Part shown: positions 7,952 to 16,098 of the stretch, one piece after another | Layout: every line of letters starts with the position of its first letter | How positions within the stretch are numbered: position 1 is the first letter of the stretch | Source of the DNA: Streptomyces sp. NBC_00237 | GTDB lineage: Bacteria; Actinomycetota; Actinomycetes; Streptomycetales; Streptomycetaceae | Direction of reading: 5' to 3' | Assembly (NCBI RefSeq): GCF_026342435.1 | Contig: NZ_JAPEMT010000009.1 | Span: 1 to 44,432, forward strand | DNA: 44,432 nucleotides | Notes under the pieces: generated by a model | What the model saw: only the letters and a program-made list of their open reading frames with translations | Told to the model about the DNA's origin: nothing | Databases searched by the model: none | Made by a program: the position numbers and the translations under genes

Positions 7952-8300
7952 CATGTGCGGACCATCGACTGCGTAGTGGGCGGGTGGGTACCGGGGCTCG
8001 GCTCCCTGTCCGGCCTGCCCGGCGCCGTGCTCCTGGGCGAGCCCCAGCCGGACGGCAGGCTGGAGTATGTGGGCAGTGTCGGCACCGGCTGGTCGACACG
8101 CGAACGGGCCGACCTCGCCCGGCTCCTGGCGGTGGCCACCGTCGACGACTGCCCCTTCACCACCGTCCCGCCCGTGCCCGGCGCACGGTGGGTCCTGCCC
8201 CGCCTGATCGGCGAGATCCGCTACGGCCACCCGCACCCGCGCCGGACTTCTGCGCCACCCCTCCTGGCACCGGCTGCGCCCCGACCTCGCCCTGCCGTGA
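7952..8300 (+). pseudogene. ATP-dependent DNA ligase, C-terminal fragment
   Basis: The frame begins HVRTIDCVVGGWVPG and continues LPGAVLLGE, YVGSVGTGWSTRERADLARLL and CPFTTVP. This matches the OB-fold C-terminal part of actinobacterial ATP-dependent DNA ligases and is very similar to the piece at 38529-38895. An extra base at about 8224-8227 (CTACGGCCACCC) shifts the frame. In the shifted frame the expected end RTRAGLLRHPSWHRLRPDL follows, closing with TGA at 8298-8300. The adenylation domain is absent on this side, so this cannot encode a ligase. Confidence 0.85.
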
Positions 8301-8526
8301 AACAAGACGCGTCGGTAGGTGAGTGACTTCCGCTGCCCGCAGATAGCTCCCTGGTAGGGGCAAGGGTGTGGACGCCCATCGGTTCGACCCGGTGGGAGTG
8401 AGGTCCCTGCCCCCTTCAAATCGGCATACCTGCCAGGCGTCAACGAAGGAGGCGGCAGCGGTGCGTGGCTCTGCTCAGCAGCGTCAGCTCGGCCCATTGG
8501 AGTGGAGACGTTGCACAGGCACTCAC

Positions 8527-9336
8527 TCAGAACGGCACTTGGACGGAGAAGCTGCTGGGGCGCCCTCGCCGGGCTGTGACCTCAGATGCCCTCTTCTTCA
8601 TTTCGTCGTGATTTGAGTCGTAGATCAAGGACAGGGCATGATCCAAGAACTCGACCCCTTCCAAAACGTCACGGATGCGGAGAACGTCCTCGTGGCTACC
8701 CACGTTTCCGATCCACTTAACGGCCAGAAGCAGGTCAGCTGCGTCTGTGTGATCAGGCAACGCCTTGAAGTTCGCGATCCGTCTATCGAGGGTGAGTCTG
8801 ACGGGCTTCCCCTTGGGGTTGAGTTGCACACGGAAGATCCCCCGGTCGTCCATGAGGGCCTCAACCGCCGCCCGGATCCTATTCGCAGCAGCGTTGGGGT
8901 CGATCCAAAGAATCTTGGCTGCGGCGTCCACTCGTTCCCCTACCTCTGAGGGGCAGAGGCTGCGGCTTTCAATCAGGGGCAGCGCCGGGAGGAACATGGT
9001 CGGAATCAAATACTGCTCGTACTGGTCGTGATTGTAATGACCGTTGTACCGACGTGCCAGACCGACAGACATCTCCCCGACGACACGAACGCGGTCGCAA
9101 GTCGCTCTCCTACACGTGAGCACGCAGTGGAAGCCCCCTTGGATCCACTCGGGCTCCCAAGCGTCGTGGGTATGCAAGGTACTGCTGGTAGCCGACTCCT
9201 CTGCCACGAAAGAGTCGGAGACCGGAAGCAGGGCCCCTCGCGTACACGTGGGACACGGGATATGAGGCCAGTCCTCAAGGTTCTCGGGGAAGCCCTCAGC
9301 TATTTCCCGCAGATCCTTAATCAAGAAGTTCGCCAT
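8527..9336 (-). CDS. DUF4145 domain-containing protein
   Basis: The 269-residue protein carries the DUF4145 signature in its C-terminal half: AANRIRAAVEALMDDRGI, RIANFKALPDHTDAADLLLA, VKWIGNVGSHED, and VLEGVEFLDHALSLIYD. The N-terminal half has a zinc-ribbon-like set of cysteines (C28, C31, then C72, C76, C81). DUF4145 occurs alone or joined to nucleases and other defence enzymes in many bacteria; its exact activity is not established. Here it stands alone, with no restriction subunit or helicase beside it. The start ATG has GAGG just upstream. Confidence 0.85.
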   Translation of the reverse strand: MANFLIKDLREIAEGFPENLEDWPHIPCPTCTRGALLPVSDSFVAEESATSSTLHTHDAWEPEWIQGGFHCVLTCRRATCDRVRVVGEMSVGLARRYNGHYNHDQYEQYLIPTMFLPALPLIESRSLCPSEVGERVDAAAKILWIDPNAAANRIRAAVEALMDDRGIFRVQLNPKGKPVRLTLDRRIANFKALPDHTDAADLLLAVKWIGNVGSHEDVLRIRDVLEGVEFLDHALSLIYDSNHDEMKKRASEVTARRGRPSSFSVQVPF

Positions 9337-9515
9337 GCCGCCTCATCTTGCCAGCGCCAACGGCCCAATGTGGAAGGTATTTCGAGTGGGCCGTCGGGCG
9401 CGGACTGCGTCCTGGCTACGGCCTGCGTTTGCCCTGCCGTGATGCAAAGCATCAGCGAACGCCGGAGCAGCCGCTGCCACCAAGTGGTCGCGCAAGGTAG
9501 CGCCTTGACGGGTCA

Positions 9516-9791
9516 TCAGGGGGCGTCGCCCGACCAGTCCCACTGGTGTCGTGCCCCGGGGCGCGGGTCGTACAGGGCCCGGCCGCCGGGGCCGAACTGT
9601 CCGAGCTCGGTCATCAGCGCGGCACCGTCGCTGATCTCGTTCTCGGTCCAGTGGGTGATGTCGAGCAGCAGGCCGTCCAGCGGGCCGCCGACCAGTTCGG
9701 CGTAGGTGCGGCCGGGCTTGGGGCCGGGCCTGGGGTGGTCGTGGTCCTCGCCGTAGATCCGGCCGCGAAGGAGTTCCTCATCCCTGTCCAT
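9516..9791 (-). CDS. Hypothetical protein, 91 aa
   Basis: The protein starts MDRDEELLRGRIYGEDHDHP and ends WTENEISDGAALMTELGQF, GGRALYDPRPGARHQWDW. I do not recognise the family. It is acidic and soluble with a Pro/Gly-rich middle (KPGRTYAELVGGPLDGLLLD). The GGPLDG core is also seen in short phage and plasmid proteins of unknown role. The ATG at 9791 was chosen over an upstream GTG because conserved-looking sequence starts there; only a weak GGAAGG lies upstream. It follows the 9846-10028 gene on the same strand and may share its transcript. Confidence 0.55.
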   Translation of the reverse strand: MDRDEELLRGRIYGEDHDHPRPGPKPGRTYAELVGGPLDGLLLDITHWTENEISDGAALMTELGQFGPGGRALYDPRPGARHQWDWSGDAP

Positions 9792-9845
9792 GTACCCCAG
9801 CCTTCCAGCCGCCACTGACAACCGGGCCCCGTCGCCCTACTCGCG

Positions 9846-10028
9846 CTACGGCGGTGCTCCCCCGTCCACGGTGTCCCAGCCCTCCAGGAAGGTCGTGAGG
9901 GTGCGGCGTTGGGCTTGCTCGCGGACGATCTGCCGGGCCAGGACGTCGCGGTCGACGTACGGGTCGACGGCGGCGAGCACCAGCCGCTGGAGCTCGTCCG
10001 GCTCCAGCGCTTCCACCTCCCACTGCAC
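9846..10028 (-). CDS. Small hypothetical protein downstream of the replication-relaxation gene
   Basis: The 60-residue reading is MQWEVEALEPDELQRLVLAA then VDPYVDRDVLARQIVREQAQ. It is helical and has protein-like codon use. The frame stays open upstream (KPPAGFDPRRPVQW) to overlap the 3' end of the gene at 10108, so the true start may be earlier than the GTG given and translation may be coupled. No family recognised. Confidence 0.55.
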   Translation of the reverse strand: MQWEVEALEPDELQRLVLAAVDPYVDRDVLARQIVREQAQRRTLTTFLEGWDTVDGGAPP

Positions 10029-10107
10029 CGGGCGGCGCGGATCGAATCCGGCCGGGGGCTTGCCCAGGGTTGCTTGGGCCTGCCGACCCGGCCGGTGGCG
10101 GTACCGG

Positions 10108-11769
10108 TCAGGTGCGGCGTGAGAACCAGCGGCCGGCCTTCTTCTGCGGCGGCAAGATCTCCCCCTGCTCCTGTGGCTGTTCCTGCTTCTGACGCGGCTG
10201 CACGTGCTCCCAGGCGCTCTCTACGCTGGCGATGTACTCCTGGTCGCAGTCCTCGCACAGCGACGGGCGGGGCTCCTGGACGGATGTGCCCCAGCCGACG
10301 CACTCGGTCGCCTTCCACCGTTCGTCGGTGAAGGCAGTCCTGCACTCGGTGCAGACGGGACGGCGGACTGAACGCCGGAAGTTCCGCCAATCTTCCCCGT
10401 CACGCGCCGGTTCCTGGTGGTGTTCCTGCGTGCCAGCAACGCGGCTTCCACCAGTGCCCAGGGCCTGCTGCTTGCAGGCGTCGCACAGTTGAGGGTGGGA
10501 TTCTCCCGGGGTGTCCCACCGCGCTGACTCCACCGCCTTCCAGCGGTGGTCGGTGAACTTCTCCCCGCAGCCGGCGCAGACGGGACGGCGGGCCTCCCGC
10601 TGGGCTGCCTCCTTCGCCTCCCGCGCGGCCTTCGCCTGCGCCTCGCGCTCCCTCTGTGCCCTGTACTGCGCCGCGCGAGCCTCTCGCTCTTCCGACTCGC
10701 GGGCTTCGGCAGCATCACGGCGCGGGTTGCCGATCGCCTCCAGGAGCGGTTGCGGGTGGCTGCGGCCGAAGCGGTGGAACACGGCACCGGCCGGTCCGTG
10801 CGCGCGGAGGTTCCGCAGGCCAACCGCGATGATCGGGATCTTCCTGTCGTAGAGGTGGTAGTCGCCCTGCTGCCACTCCCCCTGCCACAGGTGGCGGGTG
10901 AGTTCTTGCAGGCGCGGCTTCGTGCGGTTGGGGTTGCGCTCGCCGATGTGGTTGAACACCAGCAGCACGGGCGGGTGCGGCTCTTCGCCGTACCGGTCCT
11001 CGGGGACCGTCCAGCGGGTGCGCCACATCGGGCGTTCCTTGCCGTCGGTGTCCTTCGTCTTCCGCTTGACGAACCGGGCGTACTTCTCCAGCTTGGCGGC
11101 GAGTTCCTCGGCAGTCTCGTGGCAGTTGTCGACCTCGATGAACAGTAGCGGCACCCCATCCTGCGGGGCGGTGAGCACGATGTCGGCCTGGGCGCCGCCC
11201 TTGCCGGGGGCGTTCCAGGTGCCGGTGGCGGGCAGCGGGACCTCGGTCCAGTACGAGGCGATCGTGCCGATGCCGTCGGATGCGTCGACGACCGCCTGGG
11301 CGGCCGCCTGTATGTCGGCGGATTCGCGGGCGAGCTTGGCCATGTCCGGTTTCGGGCGCAGCATCGCGATCACGGTCTCGTTGACGGCCAGGGGGTGGGA
11401 GGCGCCGCTGGCGCCCGCGCCACGGGCGGTGGAGCCCATCTCCGATTCCGGGCGGCGCAGTTCGTAGGAGGCGGCCTTGAGGCCCTTGGGGGTGAGGTTC
11501 CGCAGGACGTCGCTGGTCTCGGTGGTGCCGCCGTTCTCGGACAGGCCGTGCTTGCGCATGTCGGCGAGCGCACCAGTGTGCGTGGCGGTGCGGGCCTGCT
11601 TCTGCTTCGCCGGGGTCGCCTTGTCTGCGTGCCGGAAGGTCAGGTGCGGCGCGCTGATCCGCTGGATCTGATCAGTGGTAGCGACCTTCAGCGCTCCGAG
11701 CACGCGCAGCACGTCGCCGCGGGAACTGTTCGTCGAACCCGCTGGATTGGTCTTCCGGTTGCCCGCCAT
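10108..11769 (-). CDS. Replication-relaxation family protein with two C-terminal zinc ribbons
   Basis: The 553-residue product starts at the ATG (MAGNRKTNPAGS) with GAGGGAG ten bases upstream. The first ~100 residues form a DNA-binding-like segment (GDVLRVLGALKVATTDQIQR). A central domain has VPLLFIEVDNCHETAEELAAKL, MWRTRWTVP and PPVLLVFNHIG, typical of the replication-relaxation family of Streptomyces linear plasmids. After a charged Ala/Arg/Glu coiled coil (about residues 345-385), two tandem zinc-binding repeats follow: CAGCGEKFTDHRWKAVES...LCDAC and CTECRTAFTDERWKATEC...LCEDC. The truncated relative at 629-1567 keeps a single, shorter pair. Known members lie near replication or transfer genes; the biochemistry is not settled. 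Position some 10 kb from the telomere fits a role in replicon maintenance. Confidence 0.85.
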   Translation of the reverse strand: MAGNRKTNPAGSTNSSRGDVLRVLGALKVATTDQIQRISAPHLTFRHADKATPAKQKQARTATHTGALADMRKHGLSENGGTTETSDVLRNLTPKGLKAASYELRRPESEMGSTARGAGASGASHPLAVNETVIAMLRPKPDMAKLARESADIQAAAQAVVDASDGIGTIASYWTEVPLPATGTWNAPGKGGAQADIVLTAPQDGVPLLFIEVDNCHETAEELAAKLEKYARFVKRKTKDTDGKERPMWRTRWTVPEDRYGEEPHPPVLLVFNHIGERNPNRTKPRLQELTRHLWQGEWQQGDYHLYDRKIPIIAVGLRNLRAHGPAGAVFHRFGRSHPQPLLEAIGNPRRDAAEARESEEREARAAQYRAQREREAQAKAAREAKEAAQREARRPVCAGCGEKFTDHRWKAVESARWDTPGESHPQLCDACKQQALGTGGSRVAGTQEHHQEPARDGEDWRNFRRSVRRPVCTECRTAFTDERWKATECVGWGTSVQEPRPSLCEDCDQEYIASVESAWEHVQPRQKQEQPQEQGEILPPQKKAGRWFSRRT

Positions 11770-11957
11770 CAGCTCTGCTCCCTCGTTGTGTACGACCGGC
11801 CGCCGGCTGTCTGCCGACCGCGATCGGTTGGGGAGGGCGTCCGGGCCCCCCGGAACCCGATGATCTTCTCTACTCCGGACAACAAGAGGAGAGAAGAGGG
11901 TTGTGACGGTTCGGATTTCGCGCAAATTCGTGGGCTGACCAGGGAGTTTGCCGTGCT

Positions 11958-11978
11958 CTTGGGTGCCGGGCACCAAAG
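11958..11978. promoter_or_regulatory. Palindrome in the leader of the replication-relaxation gene
   Basis: GGTGCC-G-GGCACC at 11962-11974 is perfect, and the flanks extend it imperfectly to 21 bp. A further GGTGCCC occurs at about 12004. It lies about 190 bp upstream of the start at 11769 and could be an operator. The remainder of 11770-12276 contains no supported gene. Two copies of TGGTCAAGGGGG occur near 12206 and 12250. Confidence 0.4.
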
Positions 11979-12276
11979 GGGGTTCCCAAGGGGCCTCCCA
12001 AGTGGTGCCCGCAGGAGGCTGCTTCGGCTTGCCCACCACGAGCGGCTCGTCCGCCCTGATGGGTTCGCGGACGGCCTGCGCCTGGTCCGTGAGTAGGTGA
12101 TCTCCATCGTTCCTCTCCCTCGCTGCCCCGGTATGGGGTTGATCCGAGGGAGCAGCGTGCAGGGACCCCCCTTGCCCGCGGTCTAACGGCGGCCGACAGC
12201 GCAGGTGGTCAAGGGGGTAGCAGCCGGGTTCGCCCTCAGAGGCGACACCTGGTCAAGGGGGCCAGGTTTGGGCCTT

Positions 12277-13305
12277 TCAGAACGGTTCGCCCCACCTTGG
12301 TTTCAGAAGCTCGTTTCCCTGCGCCTCTTGCACGGCGGCCGGGTCCGAGCCGGGTGGCAGGGCGTGCAAGGTGCGCTCGATGTGGCCGAACAGGTCGCCC
12401 TCGCAGTAGTCGGTTACGCGATCGAACGGGCTTCGGGCAGCTGCGGTGAGTTCCGTGGCAGCCCGGCCGAGCAGGCCGGGGCCGACAGGGGTTCCGTCGA
12501 GGCTGGCGAGGCGAATGAGGGCGGTGGCCGCGGCCCATCGCATCAGCGGATCTGTCGCATCCAGGTACGGGGCGATGTCCTCGGCCGTGGAGGAAGGTCC
12601 GACGATGCCGGCGGCGAGCAGTGCGGTGGCTGCGGTGACCGGGTCCTTCTCATGTGCGGCAAGGGCAAGGAGGCGAGGCAGGGTGGTAGTGGAGAGTTCT
12701 GGAAACCAGGCCAGGAGGTAGGCGATCCGGGTCCGCAGTCGTGCGTCATCGTCGTCGAGTAGGGCGAGAAGGAAGGGGAGTTCGGCGAGGACTGCGTCGT
12801 ATGACTGGAGTGCCGACCACCGGGCGTCGGGCGAGTTACCGGCGGCCACCCAGTCCCGTATCTCCTGCAGCTGTGCGCGCTGATCGGCATCCGGTGCGGC
12901 GGCCAGCTGCTCCTCGTACCACGGCAGGAGTTCCTCCGGTCCGACCTCCGCCGCGGCCGCACGCCATCCGGCCACGTTGATGCCGGTGGTCACGTCGTAC
13001 TCGTCGTGCCAGTCCACGGCCAGGCGGGTGAGCAGCCACATCGTGTCCTCGCGGGCGGCGGCAGGGCCTGCGAGGGCGATCCTCGCGAGGAACGGCACGG
13101 CGGCCGGAGAGGCCGAATAGCGGCTGCCCTGATGAAAGATGCTGCTGAACAGGCTGCTGAACGCTTGCTTGCGCGCCTCGTCGTCGCTCCCGCACAGGGT
13201 GCGTATATGCCCTGGAACGTCATACGCCGACTCGTAGGCGTGGGACAGGCTGGCCCAGTCCACATCGTCCAGCCCCGCCAGCAGCTTCTCGTACTCGTTG
13301 ACCAT
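12277..13305 (-). CDS. HEAT-repeat domain protein
   Basis: From the ATG at 13305 (MVNEYEKLLAGLDDVDWASL) the protein has 342 residues. It consists of paired helices typical of HEAT/ARM-type repeats: AAVPFLARIALAGPAAARED, LPFLLALLDDDDARLRTRIA, TLPRLLALAAHEKDPVTAAT, and IAPYLDATDPLMRWAAATAL. Such proteins act as binding scaffolds; no catalytic motif is visible. A longer open frame reaches 13617 but would translate the repeat at 13491-13568, so the inner start is preferred although its ribosome binding site is poor. Streptomyces carry several relatives of unknown role. Confidence 0.75.
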   Translation of the reverse strand: MVNEYEKLLAGLDDVDWASLSHAYESAYDVPGHIRTLCGSDDEARKQAFSSLFSSIFHQGSRYSASPAAVPFLARIALAGPAAAREDTMWLLTRLAVDWHDEYDVTTGINVAGWRAAAAEVGPEELLPWYEEQLAAAPDADQRAQLQEIRDWVAAGNSPDARWSALQSYDAVLAELPFLLALLDDDDARLRTRIAYLLAWFPELSTTTLPRLLALAAHEKDPVTAATALLAAGIVGPSSTAEDIAPYLDATDPLMRWAAATALIRLASLDGTPVGPGLLGRAATELTAAARSPFDRVTDYCEGDLFGHIERTLHALPPGSDPAAVQEAQGNELLKPRWGEPF

Positions 13306-13490
13306 CGAAGAAGGATCGCAGGAGGCACTGACACAGCCTCCGCGCGGCACAGCAACAGCTGGTCCTGCCCGCGGCACCAGTCCGCAACCTGCTGCAGGTG
13401 AGGAATCGCGGCGAGCAGGTCTGAGGAACTCCATGCACCTGGAGAGGGCCGCCCTCGCCACGTAACCCCGGTGTGCATCGCGGTCCATCC

Positions 13491-13568
13491 GGTGCGCATT
13501 GAGCGGGGTTGGTGCAGCCCGTTTCCCCTTGACACGGTCCCTGGACTCTGTTGGCCAATTCCGCTGAG
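13491..13568 (-). repeat. Inverted repeat copy A (partner at 15905-15980)
   Basis: On the minus strand this segment reads CAGCGGAATTGGCCAACAGA onward, then GTCAAGGGGAAACG and TGCGCACCGGATGGA. It matches 15905-15980 on the plus strand with small gaps. The AATTGGCCAACAGAGTC core resembles the ends of the IS1182 element here (AATTGGACAACAGGGTC). The gap 13306-13749 otherwise holds no supported gene. Confidence 0.65.
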
Positions 13569-13749
13569 TGGGTGTTGAGACTTTTTCCCTCGTGTCTTGG
13601 CAGTACTTCGGGGCCATCTTCTTCTTCGTTGCGAAATGACCTTGGGGGTAGCGCGAGGGGGTGCGAATCAGGTGCTGGCGGCTGGTGGCCTATGGGGCTC
13701 CCGGTGATGCGGGCGGGGTCAGCAGGTGTTCAGCGAGGGCACGTCGGGC

Positions 13750-14241
13750 CTAGAGCACCGCGACGGTGGCGGTCTTTGTGTCGAACTGCGAGTACGCCGC
13801 CTGGCCCACCCCGGGCAACCGTGCGAGGAACACGTTTGTCCCGCCGATCGAGGCGCGCGCCTCCGCCTTCCCCTTATGCCAGTTCTCCGGGGCGGAGGAG
13901 CCTTGCTGGCCGCTGTGCACTCGGAAGCCGATGATGTGCTTCTTGCCGTCGCAGACCGTCTTCGTCCCGCTGTCGGCGGCACGGCTGATCCCGTCCTGCG
14001 TGACGGTCAGGCTGAGGGCAGTATCGGGGAAGGTCTGCGCGAAGGCACCAAGGTCGCACGAGTAGGTGACAGGGACCAGGATGGTGGCCCTCGATTCCCT
14101 GTACGCATCACCAATCTCGTGGATGGTCGCGATCCTCCCGTCATCGGCCACGGCGGCAGGGGCCGCTGACAGCAACACCGGGAGGCTCAGGGCGGCGGCG
14201 GCCAAGGTGCGGCAGCGGCGCGAGGTCTTCGTACGGAGCAT
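13750..14241 (-). CDS. Secreted hypothetical protein, 163 aa
   Basis: The ATG at 14241 begins a clear Sec signal peptide: MLRTKTSRRCRT, a hydrophobic Ala/Leu core, then AAPAAVA before DDGR, with AGGGA eight bases upstream. The mature part of about 130 residues has a beta-rich look (ATILVPVTYSCDLGAFAQ, TALSLTVTQDGISRA) and two cysteines (YSCDL, TVCDG) that could form one disulphide. The C-terminal end is ASIGGTNVFLARLPGVGQAA, TVAVL. I do not recognise the family; it resembles small exported Streptomyces proteins of unknown function. It is convergent with nothing close and faces an IS1182 fragment on its 5' side. Confidence 0.75.
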   Translation of the reverse strand: MLRTKTSRRCRTLAAAALSLPVLLSAAPAAVADDGRIATIHEIGDAYRESRATILVPVTYSCDLGAFAQTFPDTALSLTVTQDGISRAADSGTKTVCDGKKHIIGFRVHSGQQGSSAPENWHKGKAEARASIGGTNVFLARLPGVGQAAYSQFDTKTATVAVL

Positions 14242-14355
14242 GTGGAGTCCCTGGGGGTTGTGCCCGGCGGGTGCCGGGACGCTCCGGCCACTTAACAATC
14301 GCCGCCCCGGCATTGTCCGACCGGCACGACCGCACACGGTCAAGCAGGCCCTCCT

Positions 14356-14808
14356 TCACCCGGCCAGGGGAAGGACCGACTCGCTCAGCGCTGAATGGTC
14401 AAACCCCGGGTCCTCAAGCTCCAGGCCAAGTGCGTACTTCCAGTCGATACGTGCCCTGACAGCCAGGGCAGCCTGACGATCGGAAAGCCCCTCGGCGAAC
14501 TGCAGGGTCGACACCATCGCGAGAACCGCCGGCGACAGGGCAGGCCGTCCCCGCTGGGGAAACAGGTCAGCGAAGTCCTCGTCACGGAACAACTCGCCCA
14601 GCGCATCCCGCACCCTCATTGCCGGGCTGCCCTGAGGCAAGGCAGCTTCGGCGACCCTTCGTGTCATCTCCGGAACCCAACCTGTCCCGCCCGTACGCAG
14701 CGACACTGACGCCTCCCCGACGCTGTCCGCTCCCGGCACCGACACCGGCTAATTTGGTCAACGACGCCGGACCGCGAGGGACCACATCGAAATTAGACAA
14801 CACGGTCC
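14356..14808 (-). pseudogene. IS1182-family transposase, 5' fragment
   Basis: The frame 14356-14745 matches the first ~120 residues of the intact IS1182 transposase at 19824: AMRVRDALGELFRDEDFADL, RGRPALSPAVLAMVSTLQFA, GLSDRQAALAVRARIDWKYA, LGLELEDPGFDHSAL. It then diverges (SESVLPLAG). The element's left end survives at about 14791-14808 (GACCGTGTTGTCTAATTT on the minus strand). All catalytic residues are lost, so this is a dead remnant, different from and older than the complete copy. Confidence 0.85.
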
Positions 14809-15068
14809 ACCACGCCAGAGCAGCCGGTACGCGTGTGCAGAACGGCGTCGTCCGGGGTGAAGGCAGGCGAGCCAGCTCGAAGACGTTGGGTGCTGCTCCC
14901 CGGGAGTTGGTCGCTGAGCCAGCGGAGTGAGTTTGCGGCCGGGAAGGTGGGGTCTGGCTCGCCGACTTGAGGCCATGTGGTGGGTTTATCCCGTTATCCG
15001 AGATGCGGCCCAGAGAAACGCAGGAACGCATGCCCCTGGTGCCGCAGCCACCTACGAAGGGGAACGTC

Positions 15069-15635
15069 ATGAGACTGAAGGTGCCCGTTCTCGCCCTCAC
15101 CGCCGCACTGTCCGTCATGTGTACGACTGCCACCGCTGCCACCGAGCCCAGCAATGACGCCAACGTTCCGTCACTGCTCAGGGCCATCGGCAAGAGCAAC
15201 CAGTGCCTCGACAGCAGCAGCGTGGGCAATGTCTACACCCGCAACTGCACCCGTCATCTGAACAACCCGCACATGAAGTGGCGTGTGATCTCGGTGAAAA
15301 CCGGCGGGACGCTCTCCACTCCGTACACTCACGCATCGAACAAGTGGGTCCAGGTCCAGAACGTGGCCACGAAGCGGTGCCTGGCCGACACCGGCTACAA
15401 GATCGTCACGCAGAAGTGCAACGCCAACAGCGACCAGCAGCGGTTCAACTTCCTGCGCTCCAAGGACCAGGGGCCCGCTAGCTTCGACGTGTCGTCCATG
15501 GTGTTCGGGTCCCTCGCCTACGACCAGGACAGTGACAAGGTCACCAACGGCAAAGAAGTAGGCAACTCGTACTGGCAGGTCCTTGAAAGGGGAACCGGCA
15601 AGGTGCTCGACAACCTGGACGGCAACCCGACCTGA
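15069..15635 (+). CDS. Secreted ricin-type beta-trefoil-like protein
   Basis: The 188-residue product starts at an ATG behind GAAGGGGAACGTC and has a signal peptide, MRLKVPVLALTAALSVMCTT then ATAATEP. The mature part shows trefoil-like features: NQCLDSSSVGNVYTRNC, WVQVQNVATKRCLADTGY, VTQKCNANSDQQRFNF. These are the CL-D...C and QxF/W patterns of ricin-B/CBM13-like lectin folds, which bind sugars outside the cell. The last third (SFDVSSMVFGSLAYDQDSDK, SYWQVLERGTGKVLDNLD) continues the repeat. It lies alone, with no enzyme domain attached. Assignment to the trefoil fold is from motif pattern only. Confidence 0.75.
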   Translation: MRLKVPVLALTAALSVMCTTATAATEPSNDANVPSLLRAIGKSNQCLDSSSVGNVYTRNCTRHLNNPHMKWRVISVKTGGTLSTPYTHASNKWVQVQNVATKRCLADTGYKIVTQKCNANSDQQRFNFLRSKDQGPASFDVSSMVFGSLAYDQDSDKVTNGKEVGNSYWQVLERGTGKVLDNLDGNPT

Positions 15636-15904
15636 CGGCCCGGTCTGACCCTTCACCCTGCCGTTGACAACACCTCCCCCGCTGCCCTCGGGTCAGCTCA
15701 GGGCGGCGGGGGCAATGCGGATGCTCTGCTCGATCGGACGAATGCGCACCCGTGGGAATGCGCATTCGTCTGGCGCGGGCACTGAGCGTGCCGTTGTAAC
15801 CTGCCCGATCTGTACTGCTCCACCCTCGTCAAGTAGGCCAACCCCACGCGCAGAAGCAACCCTGCAAGACCCGCATGCCCCACACCACGAATCCCTGGGC
15901 CAGG

Positions 15905-15980
15905 CAGGCCAGCGGAATTGGCCAACAGAGTCACGGGCCCTGGTCAAGGGGAAACGCGGCAACGCGCACCGGGTGGATGC
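15905..15980 (+). repeat. Inverted repeat copy B (partner at 13491-13568)
   Basis: The segment shares CAGCGGAATTGGCCAACAGA, GTCAAGGGGAAACG and CGCGCACCGGGTGGA with copy A in opposite orientation. Together the copies enclose two secreted-protein genes and the IS1182 fragment. The surrounding stretch 15636-16098 has no gene I can support. Confidence 0.65.
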
Positions 15981-16044
15981 GCAACATCGTCCCCCTGATG
16001 TCGCACACTCCCCCACGATGTTCTCCACCCCCGGCCGGTGGGCT

Positions 16045-16088
16045 CCACTCGCTGAAGTGGATGCCGAACATCGCGGTGCGCACCGCGA
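16045..16088. repeat. Hairpin and perfect 18-bp palindrome downstream of the relaxase
   Basis: TCCACT-6 nt-AGTGGA forms a small hairpin at about 16045-16062, and TCGCGGTGCGCACCGCGA at 16071-16088 is a perfect palindrome without a loop. They lie 11 bases beyond the relaxase stop. They may terminate transcription or be a protein-binding site. Confidence 0.5.
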
Positions 16089-16098
16089 CATCGGATGC

